A stretch of 18,041 bases of DNA from JBBQIY01 sp964618405 (GCA_964618405.1 CAZUAY010000042.1:1-18041); one strand, 5' to 3'. Counted from the stretch's first letter, positions 1 through 6,716 are shown. Notes: generated by a model from the letters alone, not told the origin. Numbers and translations are program-made.

Positions 1-126
1 AGGGAGTTGTATCTGCGACTATATTTCCGTGAACGAGGGCTTTTAGTGAGTTCTGTTCTTATAAAATGCTGACGTAGACCCGGCGTCCTCGCCGCGCTTC
101 TTTCAATTTCGACGCGTGTGTTGACG
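1..126. other. Non-coding end of window with a small GC hairpin
   Basis: No credible gene is visible here. The stretch lies downstream of the minus-strand UroD-family gene. It contains a short perfect stem-loop (CGGCG at 81-85, loop TCCT, CGCCG at 90-94) about 35 bases past that gene's stop codon. On the minus strand the hairpin is not followed by a U-tract, so it is not a clear rho-independent terminator. It could be a 3'-end stabilising structure or one of the palindromic repeats common in this window. Confidence 0.4.
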
Positions 127-1326
127 CTAGTACCGGCCGTAGTGTTGGATTACCGACATAATAAGTCGGATCGACTGGAGAGAGGAGCCGTTGTTGATCG
201 ATCCTGCTGTTGTAAAGACAAGGCCGCGTTTCTCCTTGGCCTGCTCGAAGTCGCGGAGGAACTCTGCCACGATGTTTGCATGTTCGTTCCGGCTTAGCGT
301 GAAGGGGGCGAGTTGACCCTGGATGACAGCGTTGGGGCAATATTTTCGGATTTCAGAGACGGTTAAGGTCGGCCCGAAGTTCGCTCCCGTGAGATCCAGC
401 TCGGCAAGGAGGGGGAGTAGGTGTCCCATGGCCGAGTCACTGTGCTGGTAGCGGCGGTGGAGTTTCTTATCGGGGGCGAATTTACTGAAGACGCGACGAT
501 GGATCGGCATGGCGAACGCTTCGTAGAGTTCGGTGTTGAATAAGCACGAATTGTCATCAGCCCATGCCCAGCTCATCGGTCTTGTCTGCGTCCACTCTGG
601 AGCGTTCTCCGCATCGATGGCTTCCGCTCGTGCGACGATGGCACGGCCGAGCACATCGGAGAAGCGTCGAAAGAGGTCTTCGTTGTCGTAATACAACAGG
701 ATAAGATTTTCAGCCCCAAAAATCGAGCACGCGAATGTGCAAGGCCCTCGCTGTCCTCGGTATTGCGGGACGTGATGGCCCGAAGCGAACATGTGCTGTT
801 TTTGTGTCTCCCAGTTTTCAGGGAAGAGGAAGGCTTTGAGGTTGTCGAGGCGTACCTCAACGCGGTCGAGCAGAGCGGAGAGTTCAGCTTCGTTTTGGAC
901 GGCCTGCTTCAGCCACCAAGAGCCGCCAGCCTCGCCTTCCCATTCGTTTTTGGCCTCAAAGATGTCGTAGAGTTGCTTGATTGGTGGCCAGAAGAGGGTT
1001 GGATCTTCTTTTGCGGGATCCTTTTCGGGCAGGAGCCGACGGCCGACAATTCGTTCGGCTTTATCGTTATATTTGCGGAACGTATCGAAGCGCCATTGTT
1101 CAAATTCGGGATACGCTAACTTGCGGAAGTCCTCTGGGATACCGAGTTCATCAAAGACGCATTCAACCGACGTGAAATACATCGGCACCTGCGGGATGTC
1201 GCTACCGAAGGGATCTTTCTCAGCGAGCCCTTGGTCATGCCAAAACTGGGCGGTATCGACGGGCGCAAGCCCATCATGGTTGTTCATGTTGGCGAGGATA
1301 CTCTCGATGAGGGATTGGTATTTCAT
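127..1326 (-). CDS. UroD-family protein (uroporphyrinogen decarboxylase fold), probable methyltransferase-like or of unknown substrate
   Basis: 399 residues. The second half has the pattern of the uroporphyrinogen decarboxylase/MtaA superfamily: AWADDNSCLF (residues 254-263) followed by ELYEAFAMPIHRRVF (266-280), then QHSDS (294-298), and a closing TAGSINNGSS stretch (373-382) near the C-terminus. This superfamily contains true heme-pathway decarboxylases and corrinoid:thiol methyltransferases (MtaA, CmuA, MtbA). The methyltransferases bind zinc with an H-x-C plus a later Cys; here the equivalent place reads His295-Ser-Asp, so that motif is not intact. The N-terminal half is divergent. The protein is longer than a usual HemE (about 350 residues) and is unlikely to be HemE. 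It is downstream of and co-oriented with the methionine-synthesis fusion gene, but 250 repeat-rich bases separate them. The ribosome-binding site before the ATG is weak. Substrate unknown. Confidence 0.75.
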   Translation of the reverse strand: MKYQSLIESILANMNNHDGLAPVDTAQFWHDQGLAEKDPFGSDIPQVPMYFTSVECVFDELGIPEDFRKLAYPEFEQWRFDTFRKYNDKAERIVGRRLLPEKDPAKEDPTLFWPPIKQLYDIFEAKNEWEGEAGGSWWLKQAVQNEAELSALLDRVEVRLDNLKAFLFPENWETQKQHMFASGHHVPQYRGQRGPCTFACSIFGAENLILLYYDNEDLFRRFSDVLGRAIVARAEAIDAENAPEWTQTRPMSWAWADDNSCLFNTELYEAFAMPIHRRVFSKFAPDKKLHRRYQHSDSAMGHLLPLLAELDLTGANFGPTLTVSEIRKYCPNAVIQGQLAPFTLSRNEHANIVAEFLRDFEQAKEKRGLVFTTAGSINNGSSLQSIRLIMSVIQHYGRY

Positions 1327-1407
1327 TGTAATCTCACAAGCTAAAACGCGTGTTATGCAGAAGCTTTTCGTGGCGGTTGCGCCCGTTTATTCCTTTTTAT
1401 TTTTGTG

Positions 1408-1444
1408 CCTGCAAGCAGGGACTGCTTGCAGGGAGAGGGTAAAA
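1408..1444 (+). repeat. Hairpin repeat copy 1 (10-bp stem, REP-like)
   Basis: CCTGCAAGCA (1408-1417), loop GGGAC, TGCTTGCAGG (1423-1432) forms a perfect 10-bp stem, followed by the tail GAGAGGGTAAAA (1433-1444). The same architecture occurs inverted at 1530-1567 and directly at 13926-13963. No U-tract follows on either strand, which argues against a terminator. Confidence 0.85.
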
Positions 1445-1498
1445 AGGGAGGGGGTGAAAAGGGAGGGGGTGAAATAGGGGGAGGGGGCTTGTAGGGGG
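1440..1498 (+). repeat. Tandem G-rich tract, G-quadruplex candidate
   Basis: Two 15-base units (1440-1454 and 1455-1469, differing at one position) and a longer third unit (1470-1487) give G-runs at 1446-1448, 1450-1454, 1461-1463, 1465-1469, 1477-1481, 1483-1487 and 1494-1498. Most loops are 1-7 bases, which fits the usual G-quadruplex pattern on the plus strand. For the flanking minus-strand genes this is the template strand. Confidence 0.65.
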
Positions 1499-1529
1499 CG
1501 TGTAAAAGCTTCGCAAGGGAATTCGCCAG

Positions 1530-1567
1530 TTTTACCCTCTTCTTGCGGGCAGTCCCTTGCCCGCAAG
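1530..1567 (-). repeat. Hairpin repeat copy 2 (inverted, compensated stem)
   Basis: Read on the minus strand: CTTGCGGGCA (1567-1558), loop AGGGAC (1557-1552), TGCCCGCAAG (1551-1542), tail AAGAGGGTAAAA (1541-1530). Compared with copy 1, three base pairs of the stem have changed on both arms so that pairing is kept, and the loop and tail are almost unchanged. It also lies just past the stop of the methyltransferase/reductase gene, where it could protect or shape that mRNA 3' end. Confidence 0.85.
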
Positions 1568-1576
1568 TGTTCGTTT

Positions 1577-3409
1577 TCAGGTTAAAACCTTAAGTGCAAT
1601 ATCGGTGCGTCCGAGCGGTGCGCTGACCTGAAAGCCGGCGCCACCGCCGGCTTGGACGGCGGCTCGAATTTCACGTGCTATTGTGATACCCGTTTCAATG
1701 GCCTCTTCTTTCGTTGCGCAGGCGCGGAGGCGTTCGATGAGGCGCTCGGGTACGCTGACGCCCGGCACATGCTGGTTCATGAAATCGGCGTTTTTGGCCG
1801 ATAACAGGGGATAGAGGCCAACGATTACAGGAATGGCTGGTTTGTGTTTGGCGATGCGTGCGAGGAGTTCGAGCAGGGCATCGGAATCGAAGACAGGTTG
1901 CGTAATCGCATATTCGGCGCCGGCTTCGATCTTAGCATAGAAGCGCTCAATCTCGCGTTCGAGGTCGATAGCGGCCGGGTTGACCCCGACGCCGATGGCG
2001 AAGCTGACCCGCGCTCCCAGGGGCTGGACGGCGGCGTCGAGCCCGCTATTGAGATTGTGGCAGAGTCTGGTGAGTCCGATGGCGTCGACATCGAAGACGC
2101 CGGTGGCATCGGGGTAGTTGCCGAGCTTGGGAGGGTCTCCTGTTACGAACAGCCAAGTTTTAAGGCCGAGCGCTACGCCGCCGATGAGGTCGGATTGGAG
2201 GCCGATGAGATTGCGGTCACGGCAGCAGCAGTGGGGGATGGGTTCGATTGAGAGGCCCGCAGCTTTCATGGCGAAGGCGGTTGCAACCACGCTCATGCGT
2301 GCGCTTGCGCGAGGACCGTCGGGAAGATTCACTGCATCGATACCGGCTTCCTGACAGGCGCGACATTTGGCAATGAACGCGTCCAGAGCATCGGCATTGC
2401 GTGGTGGAAGAATTTCGATTGAGGTTACAGGTTGGTTGGTCGCGAGCTTAGCTGCGAACGGAGACTTTAATGCAAAGGGTACGGGTTCTATTGCCTGAGT
2501 CTCGGGCGTATTCTCAATTTGGCGAATCGTGAGGTGCTGTTTAACACCCGACATGACATGAAGGGCTTGTGCTGCCATTCGGAGGTGGCTTGGTGTTGTG
2601 CCGCAACATCCGCCGACGCCATTGGCACCGAGTTCGATGTACTTTTTTGCGTACTCGGTGAAGTACTCGGGGCTGTTCAGATAAAGGGTGCGACCACCAA
2701 TTTCGCGTGGTCCACCCGCATTGGGCATGATAATAAAAGGTTTCTTCACAATTGCCCGAGCGCGCCGTGCGGGTTCAAGCATTTCGGATGGTCCGTGGAA
2801 GCAGTTCATGCCCACGATATCGACATCCGGCGATAGGTCGATCTGGTGCATCACGTCATCTGCTGACGAGGCGGCGAATGCAACGGGTGAGATTGAAGCC
2901 ATGACGGGTAGGCCGTGCCGACGCGCCGCTCGCGCGGCGACCAGCAACTCCTCAACGCAGTGGAACGTTTCCAGAGCGATAAGGTCGCATCCTGCAGAGG
3001 CGAGTACGCGACACTGTTCGTCGAAGGCCTTTTCGATTTCATCCAGGGTATATCGAGCAGCGATGTCGTTTTCTCGCGTGCAGGGTCCACAGGATCCGGC
3101 AACGAAAACGGAATCCCCCGCCTCGCGGCGCGCGAGCGTTACGGCCTTTAAATTGATCTCCTCGGTTTTATCGGCGAGGCCGAACTCGGCGAGGCGAATG
3201 CGATTCGCACCAAACGTGTTGGTCTCGATGACATCGGCACCAGCGGCGACATAGTCGCGGTGAATTTCTGAAATGATCTTGGGTTGGGAGGTCGACAGGT
3301 CGTCGTAGCAGGCGTTCAAGAATACGCCTCGCTGGTAGATCATAGTGCCCATGGCACCATCGAAGACGAGCGGGTGTTGAAGGATTTGTGTCAGAAAAGC
3401 GCTGTTCAT
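1577..3409 (-). CDS. Bifunctional homocysteine S-methyltransferase / 5,10-methylenetetrahydrofolate reductase
   Basis: A 610-residue two-domain protein. Residues 1-290 are a homocysteine S-methyltransferase domain, with VFDGAMGTMI (15-24), ETNTFGANR (62-70), GSCGP (105-109) and three zinc-ligand cysteines at the expected places (GMNC, Cys203; GGCCG, Cys268-Cys269). Residues 320-600 are a MetF-type flavin-dependent reductase, with IEILPPR (331-337, Glu332 matching the catalytic Glu of MetF), HCCCRDRN (393-400), TGDPP (423-427) and AITQPVFD (501-508). Together they would make 5-methyl-THF and methylate homocysteine to methionine. Similar fusions (YitJ type) are known in other bacteria; whether the methyl donor is methyl-THF or another compound is not settled by sequence. 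The start at 3409 was chosen because the next upstream ATG (3475) adds 22 residues encoded by heptamer repeats and lacking family similarity. No clear Shine-Dalgarno precedes 3409. Confidence 0.93.
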   Translation of the reverse strand: MNSAFLTQILQHPLVFDGAMGTMIYQRGVFLNACYDDLSTSQPKIISEIHRDYVAAGADVIETNTFGANRIRLAEFGLADKTEEINLKAVTLARREAGDSVFVAGSCGPCTRENDIAARYTLDEIEKAFDEQCRVLASAGCDLIALETFHCVEELLVAARAARRHGLPVMASISPVAFAASSADDVMHQIDLSPDVDIVGMNCFHGPSEMLEPARRARAIVKKPFIIMPNAGGPREIGGRTLYLNSPEYFTEYAKKYIELGANGVGGCCGTTPSHLRMAAQALHVMSGVKQHLTIRQIENTPETQAIEPVPFALKSPFAAKLATNQPVTSIEILPPRNADALDAFIAKCRACQEAGIDAVNLPDGPRASARMSVVATAFAMKAAGLSIEPIPHCCCRDRNLIGLQSDLIGGVALGLKTWLFVTGDPPKLGNYPDATGVFDVDAIGLTRLCHNLNSGLDAAVQPLGARVSFAIGVGVNPAAIDLEREIERFYAKIEAGAEYAITQPVFDSDALLELLARIAKHKPAIPVIVGLYPLLSAKNADFMNQHVPGVSVPERLIERLRACATKEEAIETGITIAREIRAAVQAGGGAGFQVSAPLGRTDIALKVLT

Positions 3410-3587
3410 AGGCCGGGAGAAGAAAGTGAGTAATGAGTAGTGAGTAGTGCGTAGTTTCCGATGGGGACACCCCATACCCCGTTAAGGAATTTTGTCGCTA
3501 GCTTTGTCGATCCTTGGCGAAGCCGCCTGAGCAGCGTGTTTGAGTAGAGAGTAGGGGTTCAAAATTTTTCTAGCGCCTCGCGACTTC
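3410..3587. other. Intergenic region with composite short repeats
   Basis: The gap between the LptF/G-type gene and the methyltransferase/reductase gene. It holds four heptamer units (3424-3451), a perfect palindrome ATGGGG-aca-CCCCAT (3461-3475), a TTTGTCG pair 12 bases apart (3491-3509), a small GGCG-aagc-CGCC hairpin (3516-3527) and degenerate heptamers (3538-3551). The same kinds of element recur at 17715-18022. Confidence 0.6.
3424..3451 (+). repeat. Heptamer tandem repeat array A
   Basis: Four 7-base units, AAGTGAG, TAATGAG, TAGTGAG and TAGTGCG. They match the heptamers at 13971-13991 and 17931-17965 (consensus TNGYGAG). The array lies directly upstream of the methyltransferase/reductase start and creates a spurious in-frame N-terminal extension on the minus strand. 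Confidence 0.7.
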
Positions 3588-4685
3588 TTAGTTATTTTTT
3601 GCGGTGAACACGATGCTGGTTGCGATGCAGATGATGACAGGAATCCAGACGATGTAGTGTGCGTGGTAGGCGGGGTTTTTGGCGAGAGACTGGGAAGTCA
3701 TGCAAAAAAGATAAAATCCTCCGGCGATGCCGATGCTGATGCCGATGCCAGCGGAGGATTCTTTCCGGTGTTGCTGGATTCCTAGGGGGATTCCGACGAT
3801 AACGAAGCAGAAGCAGGCAAGTGAGAAACAGATTCGGTAATGGACCTCAACGCGAGCGAGAGAAATATCTTGGATACCTTTGTCTGTGGTGGGTGGAAAT
3901 TCCTTAGCGATAGCAAGATCTTTGAAAAGCATCCACGTGAACTTATCCTTAACTCTTCGGGGGCGCATGGGCTGTGGGTTGTCGCCGTTTTTCTCGAGGC
4001 TCCCGATCATGTAAACGACACGGTCGGCTTTCCCTATTCCCGTTTGACCCTCCTGTATCGGATCTACAGTAACGTCTTTCATGTCGAGAGTTGCGACATC
4101 GTTTGTCGACAAGAGGATCGCTTCTCGAGCGCGGATTTCCTTGGTGTGCCCATTCTTCATGGTTTCCGTAATCCGGAGGTCGAGAAGTTTGTCGCCCTCC
4201 CGTCGGCCGACATAGACGGAATGATCGCCGATCTCAACGTATTTGCCGGGTTCGATCAGTGCTGTTACATCGGAAGCTTTGAGTTGTCTGCGCATGGATG
4301 AGCGGACGTACGCGCTGTCTGGAGAAACATTATTATTCAGATAGAGGCAGAAAACGGAGAGCAACAGGGCGATGAGCACGGGTGTGTGCATAATCTGCGT
4401 AAGGCTGATGCCACCGGCTCGCATCGCACTAATTTCGCTGTCTGAGGAGAGTCTGCCGAATACGAGTAGCGCGCTGACAAGCGCGGCGATTGGGATCGAG
4501 TAGGAGAGGGTGCTGGGGATGCCCTCCCAAAGAAAGTCTAGGACAATGGAAAACGACATGCCACGCGCAATATATTGTGTGACCTTGAACAAAAGCCCCA
4601 CTGACATGACAAAGCTCAAGATGAGAAGTGCCATGACAAATGTTGCAAGAAAGCTTGAGGCGATGTAGCGATGTAAAAGGCGCAT
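3588..4685 (-). CDS. LptF/LptG (YjgP/YjgQ) family permease, LPS export
   Basis: 365 residues. LptF and LptG are the inner-membrane permeases of the LptB2FG ABC transporter that lifts lipopolysaccharide from the inner membrane toward the LptC-A-D bridge. Three N-terminal membrane segments (about residues 11-34, 52-76 and 100-118) are followed by a periplasmic beta-rich part (about 135-270) and three C-terminal segments (about 283-302, 312-330, 340-360). The family signature GRLSSDSEISAMRAGGIS (77-94) sits in the cytoplasmic coupling loop after the second segment. LptF and LptG are usually encoded side by side; only one is seen here, so the partner must be elsewhere, and the sequence alone does not tell F from G. 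The start codon lies about 22 bases after the terminator of the upstream ompA-like gene, and the Shine-Dalgarno is weak. Confidence 0.9.
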   Translation of the reverse strand: MRLLHRYIASSFLATFVMALLILSFVMSVGLLFKVTQYIARGMSFSIVLDFLWEGIPSTLSYSIPIAALVSALLVFGRLSSDSEISAMRAGGISLTQIMHTPVLIALLLSVFCLYLNNNVSPDSAYVRSSMRRQLKASDVTALIEPGKYVEIGDHSVYVGRREGDKLLDLRITETMKNGHTKEIRAREAILLSTNDVATLDMKDVTVDPIQEGQTGIGKADRVVYMIGSLEKNGDNPQPMRPRRVKDKFTWMLFKDLAIAKEFPPTTDKGIQDISLARVEVHYRICFSLACFCFVIVGIPLGIQQHRKESSAGIGISIGIAGGFYLFCMTSQSLAKNPAYHAHYIVWIPVIICIATSIVFTAKNN

Positions 4686-4706
4686 AGCTCGTAGGTTTTG
4701 AAGACG

Positions 4707-4738
4707 AAAAAAGGGGCGAGTTTGTCAATCCGCCCCCT
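4707..4738 (-). terminator. Rho-independent terminator of the OmpA-like gene
   Basis: On the minus strand GGGGCG (4736-4731), a 12-base loop and CGCCCC (4718-4713) are followed directly by TTTTTT (4712-4707). It begins about 20 bases after the stop codon of the OmpA-like gene and ends 21 bases before the LptF/G-type start codon. The permease therefore depends on read-through or on a promoter not recognised here. Confidence 0.75.
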
Positions 4739-4756
4739 CTTTGAGTCGCCAGCCCT

Positions 4757-6397
4757 TTATTTGGAAGGATTGACGTATTTAGTTTTAGCCTTGATGGCAC
4801 CGTCGATGTAAACTTCTACGCGACGATTAGCGAGCGTGCCGTTGACGAGATCGTGTCGAACTTTCGGATGGTCGAATCCGTACCCAATCGATTCGAGCCG
4901 GCTACCATTGATGCCTTTGGCCTTTAGGTAGTTGAGCACCGCCTTGGCGCGATCGGCAGAGAGTTTGAGGTTGTACTTCCGGTTCGAGCTCAGCCGTTTA
5001 TCTGCATGGCCTTCGATGACAGCCGTGGATGTAGGATTATCGAGCATGACGGCTACGACCTTGTCGAGCTGCGGGGAGAATTCAGGTTTGATGATGCTCT
5101 TGTCGGTATCAAACAAGATGTTGAGTTCAAAGAAGAGAAGGTCATCGGCACCCACGAGAGGGTCCGTATTATCGTAGAGCACTTCATGTCCATCGCGCAC
5201 GCCACCGTAATCGGTATCGGGATTGAGGGGATCTGTTTTGTATTTGAGGACTTCGGCACCATCGGATAGGAGATCGAAATCGGTATCGGGGTTAAGTGGG
5301 TCGGTTTTATATTTGAGAACTTCATCACCATCGGTGAGGCCATCGCCATCCGTGTCGGGATTGAGGGGATCCGTTTTGTAGGTAAAGACTTCTGCGCCGT
5401 CCTTGAGGCCATCACCATCGGTATCGGGATTAAGCGGATCGGTTTTGTATTTGAGAACTTCATCACCATCGGTGAGGCCATCAGCATCCGTATCGGGGTT
5501 AAGCGGATTCGTCTTGTATTTATGGACTTCTGCGCCGTCTTTGAGGCCATCGCCGTCTGTATCGGGGTTGAGGGGGTCTGTCTTGTAGACGTGGACTTCC
5601 TCTCCATCCAAGAGTCCATCGCCATCCGTGTCTGGATTGTTAGGATCGGTCTTGTAGATATTGGTTTCTTCGGAGTCGGTGAGACCGTCGCCGTCGGAGT
5701 CGATGTCGATATCGATGAGCGGATCATCGGCGATTTGGTCGGCGGTAAAACGGTAGACGAAGCCCATGTCTGTTGTATGATTGAACTCTGTGTTGTAGCC
5801 TGCGATGTTGACACGAGAGTCGAGGCGGAGGCTCCAAGCGTCGTTGAGGTGGTACATGATACCGCCACCCGCGCGGAGGTTCCAGGATAATTGGCCGTCT
5901 CCGGTGACGTCCTCTCCGAAAATGGTCAGACCGGTGCCGAAGGTCAGGTACGGATCGATCCGATCAAAGCGGGACAAATGGAAGAGAGCGTCACCAAAGA
6001 GCTGCGTCATCCACGTGGAGTCGAAGTATTGGTCGCCCTTGGAGTAGGAGTACGGTTTGACGTTATCTTGCCAGACGCCGTTTGCGTCTTTGTAGTTGTA
6101 GCCGCCCAGATTCTCATCGAGTGACGGCGCGAGGAGGAAGCTCCCTTCAAATGTCCACCATTCGTTGTAGTCGTAGCCGAGGCGGATCGTCAGGTAAAAG
6201 CCATCCTCGAGAGGTTCGTCACCCTCTGCGTTGTACCAGCCGATACCGGGGCTGATGTACCACCGCCCGAAGTCAGGATTTTCGAGGATTTCGCTATTGT
6301 ATTGTTCGCCGGCTCTTTCTTGTGCGAAAGAAACCGCCAATGTCGAGGCCACAGCTAACGCCATGACTATTTTTCCGATTTTGTGGAATTTTTTCAT
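4757..6397 (-). CDS. OmpA-family outer-membrane protein with eight thrombospondin type 3 repeats
   Basis: 546 residues. A signal peptide (about 1-25, VASTLAVSFA) precedes an aromatic-rich beta-barrel-like region (about 30-220; alternating strands such as YISPGIGWY and FYLTIRLGY, ending in FVYRF at 213-217). Residues 233-416 are exactly eight 23-residue repeats, each starting with a DxDxDG-type calcium loop and ending in KTDPLNP or a variant. Residues 420-532 are an OmpA/Pal C-terminal peptidoglycan-binding domain (LNILFDTDKS, GHADKRLSSNRKYNLKLSADRA, NRRVEVYI). The two diaminopimelate-contacting residues of E. coli OmpA (Asp241, Arg256) align with Asp466 and Arg483. It probably spans the outer membrane and uses a calcium-stiffened spacer to reach the cell wall. 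AAGGGATGG precedes the ATG. It is transcribed divergently from the TPR/ExbB/ExbD operon. Confidence 0.93.
   Translation of the reverse strand: MKKFHKIGKIVMALAVASTLAVSFAQERAGEQYNSEILENPDFGRWYISPGIGWYNAEGDEPLEDGFYLTIRLGYDYNEWWTFEGSFLLAPSLDENLGGYNYKDANGVWQDNVKPYSYSKGDQYFDSTWMTQLFGDALFHLSRFDRIDPYLTFGTGLTIFGEDVTGDGQLSWNLRAGGGIMYHLNDAWSLRLDSRVNIAGYNTEFNHTTDMGFVYRFTADQIADDPLIDIDIDSDGDGLTDSEETNIYKTDPNNPDTDGDGLLDGEEVHVYKTDPLNPDTDGDGLKDGAEVHKYKTNPLNPDTDADGLTDGDEVLKYKTDPLNPDTDGDGLKDGAEVFTYKTDPLNPDTDGDGLTDGDEVLKYKTDPLNPDTDFDLLSDGAEVLKYKTDPLNPDTDYGGVRDGHEVLYDNTDPLVGADDLLFFELNILFDTDKSIIKPEFSPQLDKVVAVMLDNPTSTAVIEGHADKRLSSNRKYNLKLSADRAKAVLNYLKAKGINGSRLESIGYGFDHPKVRHDLVNGTLANRRVEVYIDGAIKAKTKYVNPSK
5150..5701 (-). 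repeat. Coding tandem repeat: eight 69-bp units (TSP type 3)
   Basis: The eight 23-residue repeats of the OmpA-like protein occupy exactly 552 bases. Units 3-4 (5426-5563) and 5-6 (5288-5425) form two highly similar 138-bp blocks (LKDGAE type then LTDGDE type), showing that a two-unit block was duplicated. Unit 7 reads DTDFDLLSDG and unit 8 DTDYGGVRDG, so their calcium loops are degenerate. Confidence 0.9.
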
Positions 6398-6470
6398 ACC
6401 ATCCCTTCCCGTGAATAAACTGAGCTGACTAAAAAAGTTTGATCAACCCATGTAAATTGAACTGTCGTAA

Positions 6471-6499
6471 ATGTTAGCATGCCTTGTCTGCGTTTACAA
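6471..6499 (-). promoter_or_regulatory. Predicted sigma-70 promoter for the OmpA-like gene
   Basis: On the minus strand TTGTAA (6499-6494) and TAACAT (6476-6471) are separated by 17 bases, and the -10 is preceded by TG one base upstream (extended -10). It lies about 75 bases upstream of the start codon. Prediction by eye only. Confidence 0.45.
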
Positions 6500-6624
6500 T
6501 GCTAAAATGTGTCTAAATTAAGGATAGGCTAAAATAAGACAACGGGGTTCGCTGAGGTACAGGCTGCAAAATACGGGACAAGACGTAGAAGACGGTTTGC
6601 TCTATTTATTTATTTTATTTTGTA

Positions 6625-6638
6625 TGTGCACTTGCACA
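6625..6638. promoter_or_regulatory. Candidate operator: perfect inverted repeat over the -35
   Basis: TGTGCA (6625-6630), CT, TGCACA (6633-6638) is a perfect 6-bp inverted repeat. It overlaps the predicted -35 hexamer of the TPR/exb operon, the position expected for a repressor site. The regulator is unknown. Confidence 0.3.
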
Positions 6639-6660
6639 CTGACCTCTCGTTTGGTAAACT
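6632..6660 (+). promoter_or_regulatory. Predicted sigma-70 promoter for the TPR/exbB/exbD operon
   Basis: TTGCAC (6632-6637) and TAAACT (6655-6660) are separated by 17 bases, about 56 bases upstream of the ATG at 6717. AT-rich sequence lies just upstream. Prediction by eye only. Confidence 0.45.
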
Positions 6661-6716
6661 AGCTGCAACTTCATGGGAGTAGCAGAGTGAAGTCAACCGA
6701 ACATCAGGGGAAAGTA

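Larger units (their letters stand above)
1327..1576. other. Structured intergenic region: inverted pair of hairpin repeats around a G-rich tract
   Basis: This 250-base gap between the two leftmost genes holds no gene. From left to right it contains the upstream region of the UroD-family gene, a hairpin repeat (1408-1432), a tandem purine/G-rich tract (1440-1498) and a second hairpin repeat in the opposite orientation (1542-1567). The last lies about 10 bases beyond the stop codon of the methyltransferase/reductase gene. No convincing sigma-70 promoter for the UroD-family gene was recognised. Confidence 0.6.
6398..6716. other. Divergent promoter region
   Basis: No gene is seen between the minus-strand OmpA-like gene and the plus-strand TPR gene. 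The region contains one plausible sigma-70 promoter facing each way, an AT-rich stretch (6600-6622) just upstream of the plus-strand -35 that could act as an UP element, a 14-base inverted repeat over that -35, and a TTGATCAA palindrome (6439-6446) in the likely 5' leader of the minus-strand transcript. Confidence 0.6.

Noticed and set aside
1577..3254. Plus-strand open frames opposite the methyltransferase/reductase gene
   Set aside because: They are antisense shadows of a gene with clear family motifs on the minus strand.
3410..3475. Upstream ATG giving a longer methyltransferase/reductase
   Set aside because: The added 22 residues come from the heptamer array and precede the usual start of the domain.
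5150..5701. Regular direct repeats resembling a CRISPR array
   Set aside because: The 69-bp units are in frame, encode calcium-binding repeats and have no variable spacers between identical repeats.
6687..6716. GTG start for the TPR protein
   Set aside because: The ATG at 6717 has AGGGG at good spacing and gives a normal signal peptide.
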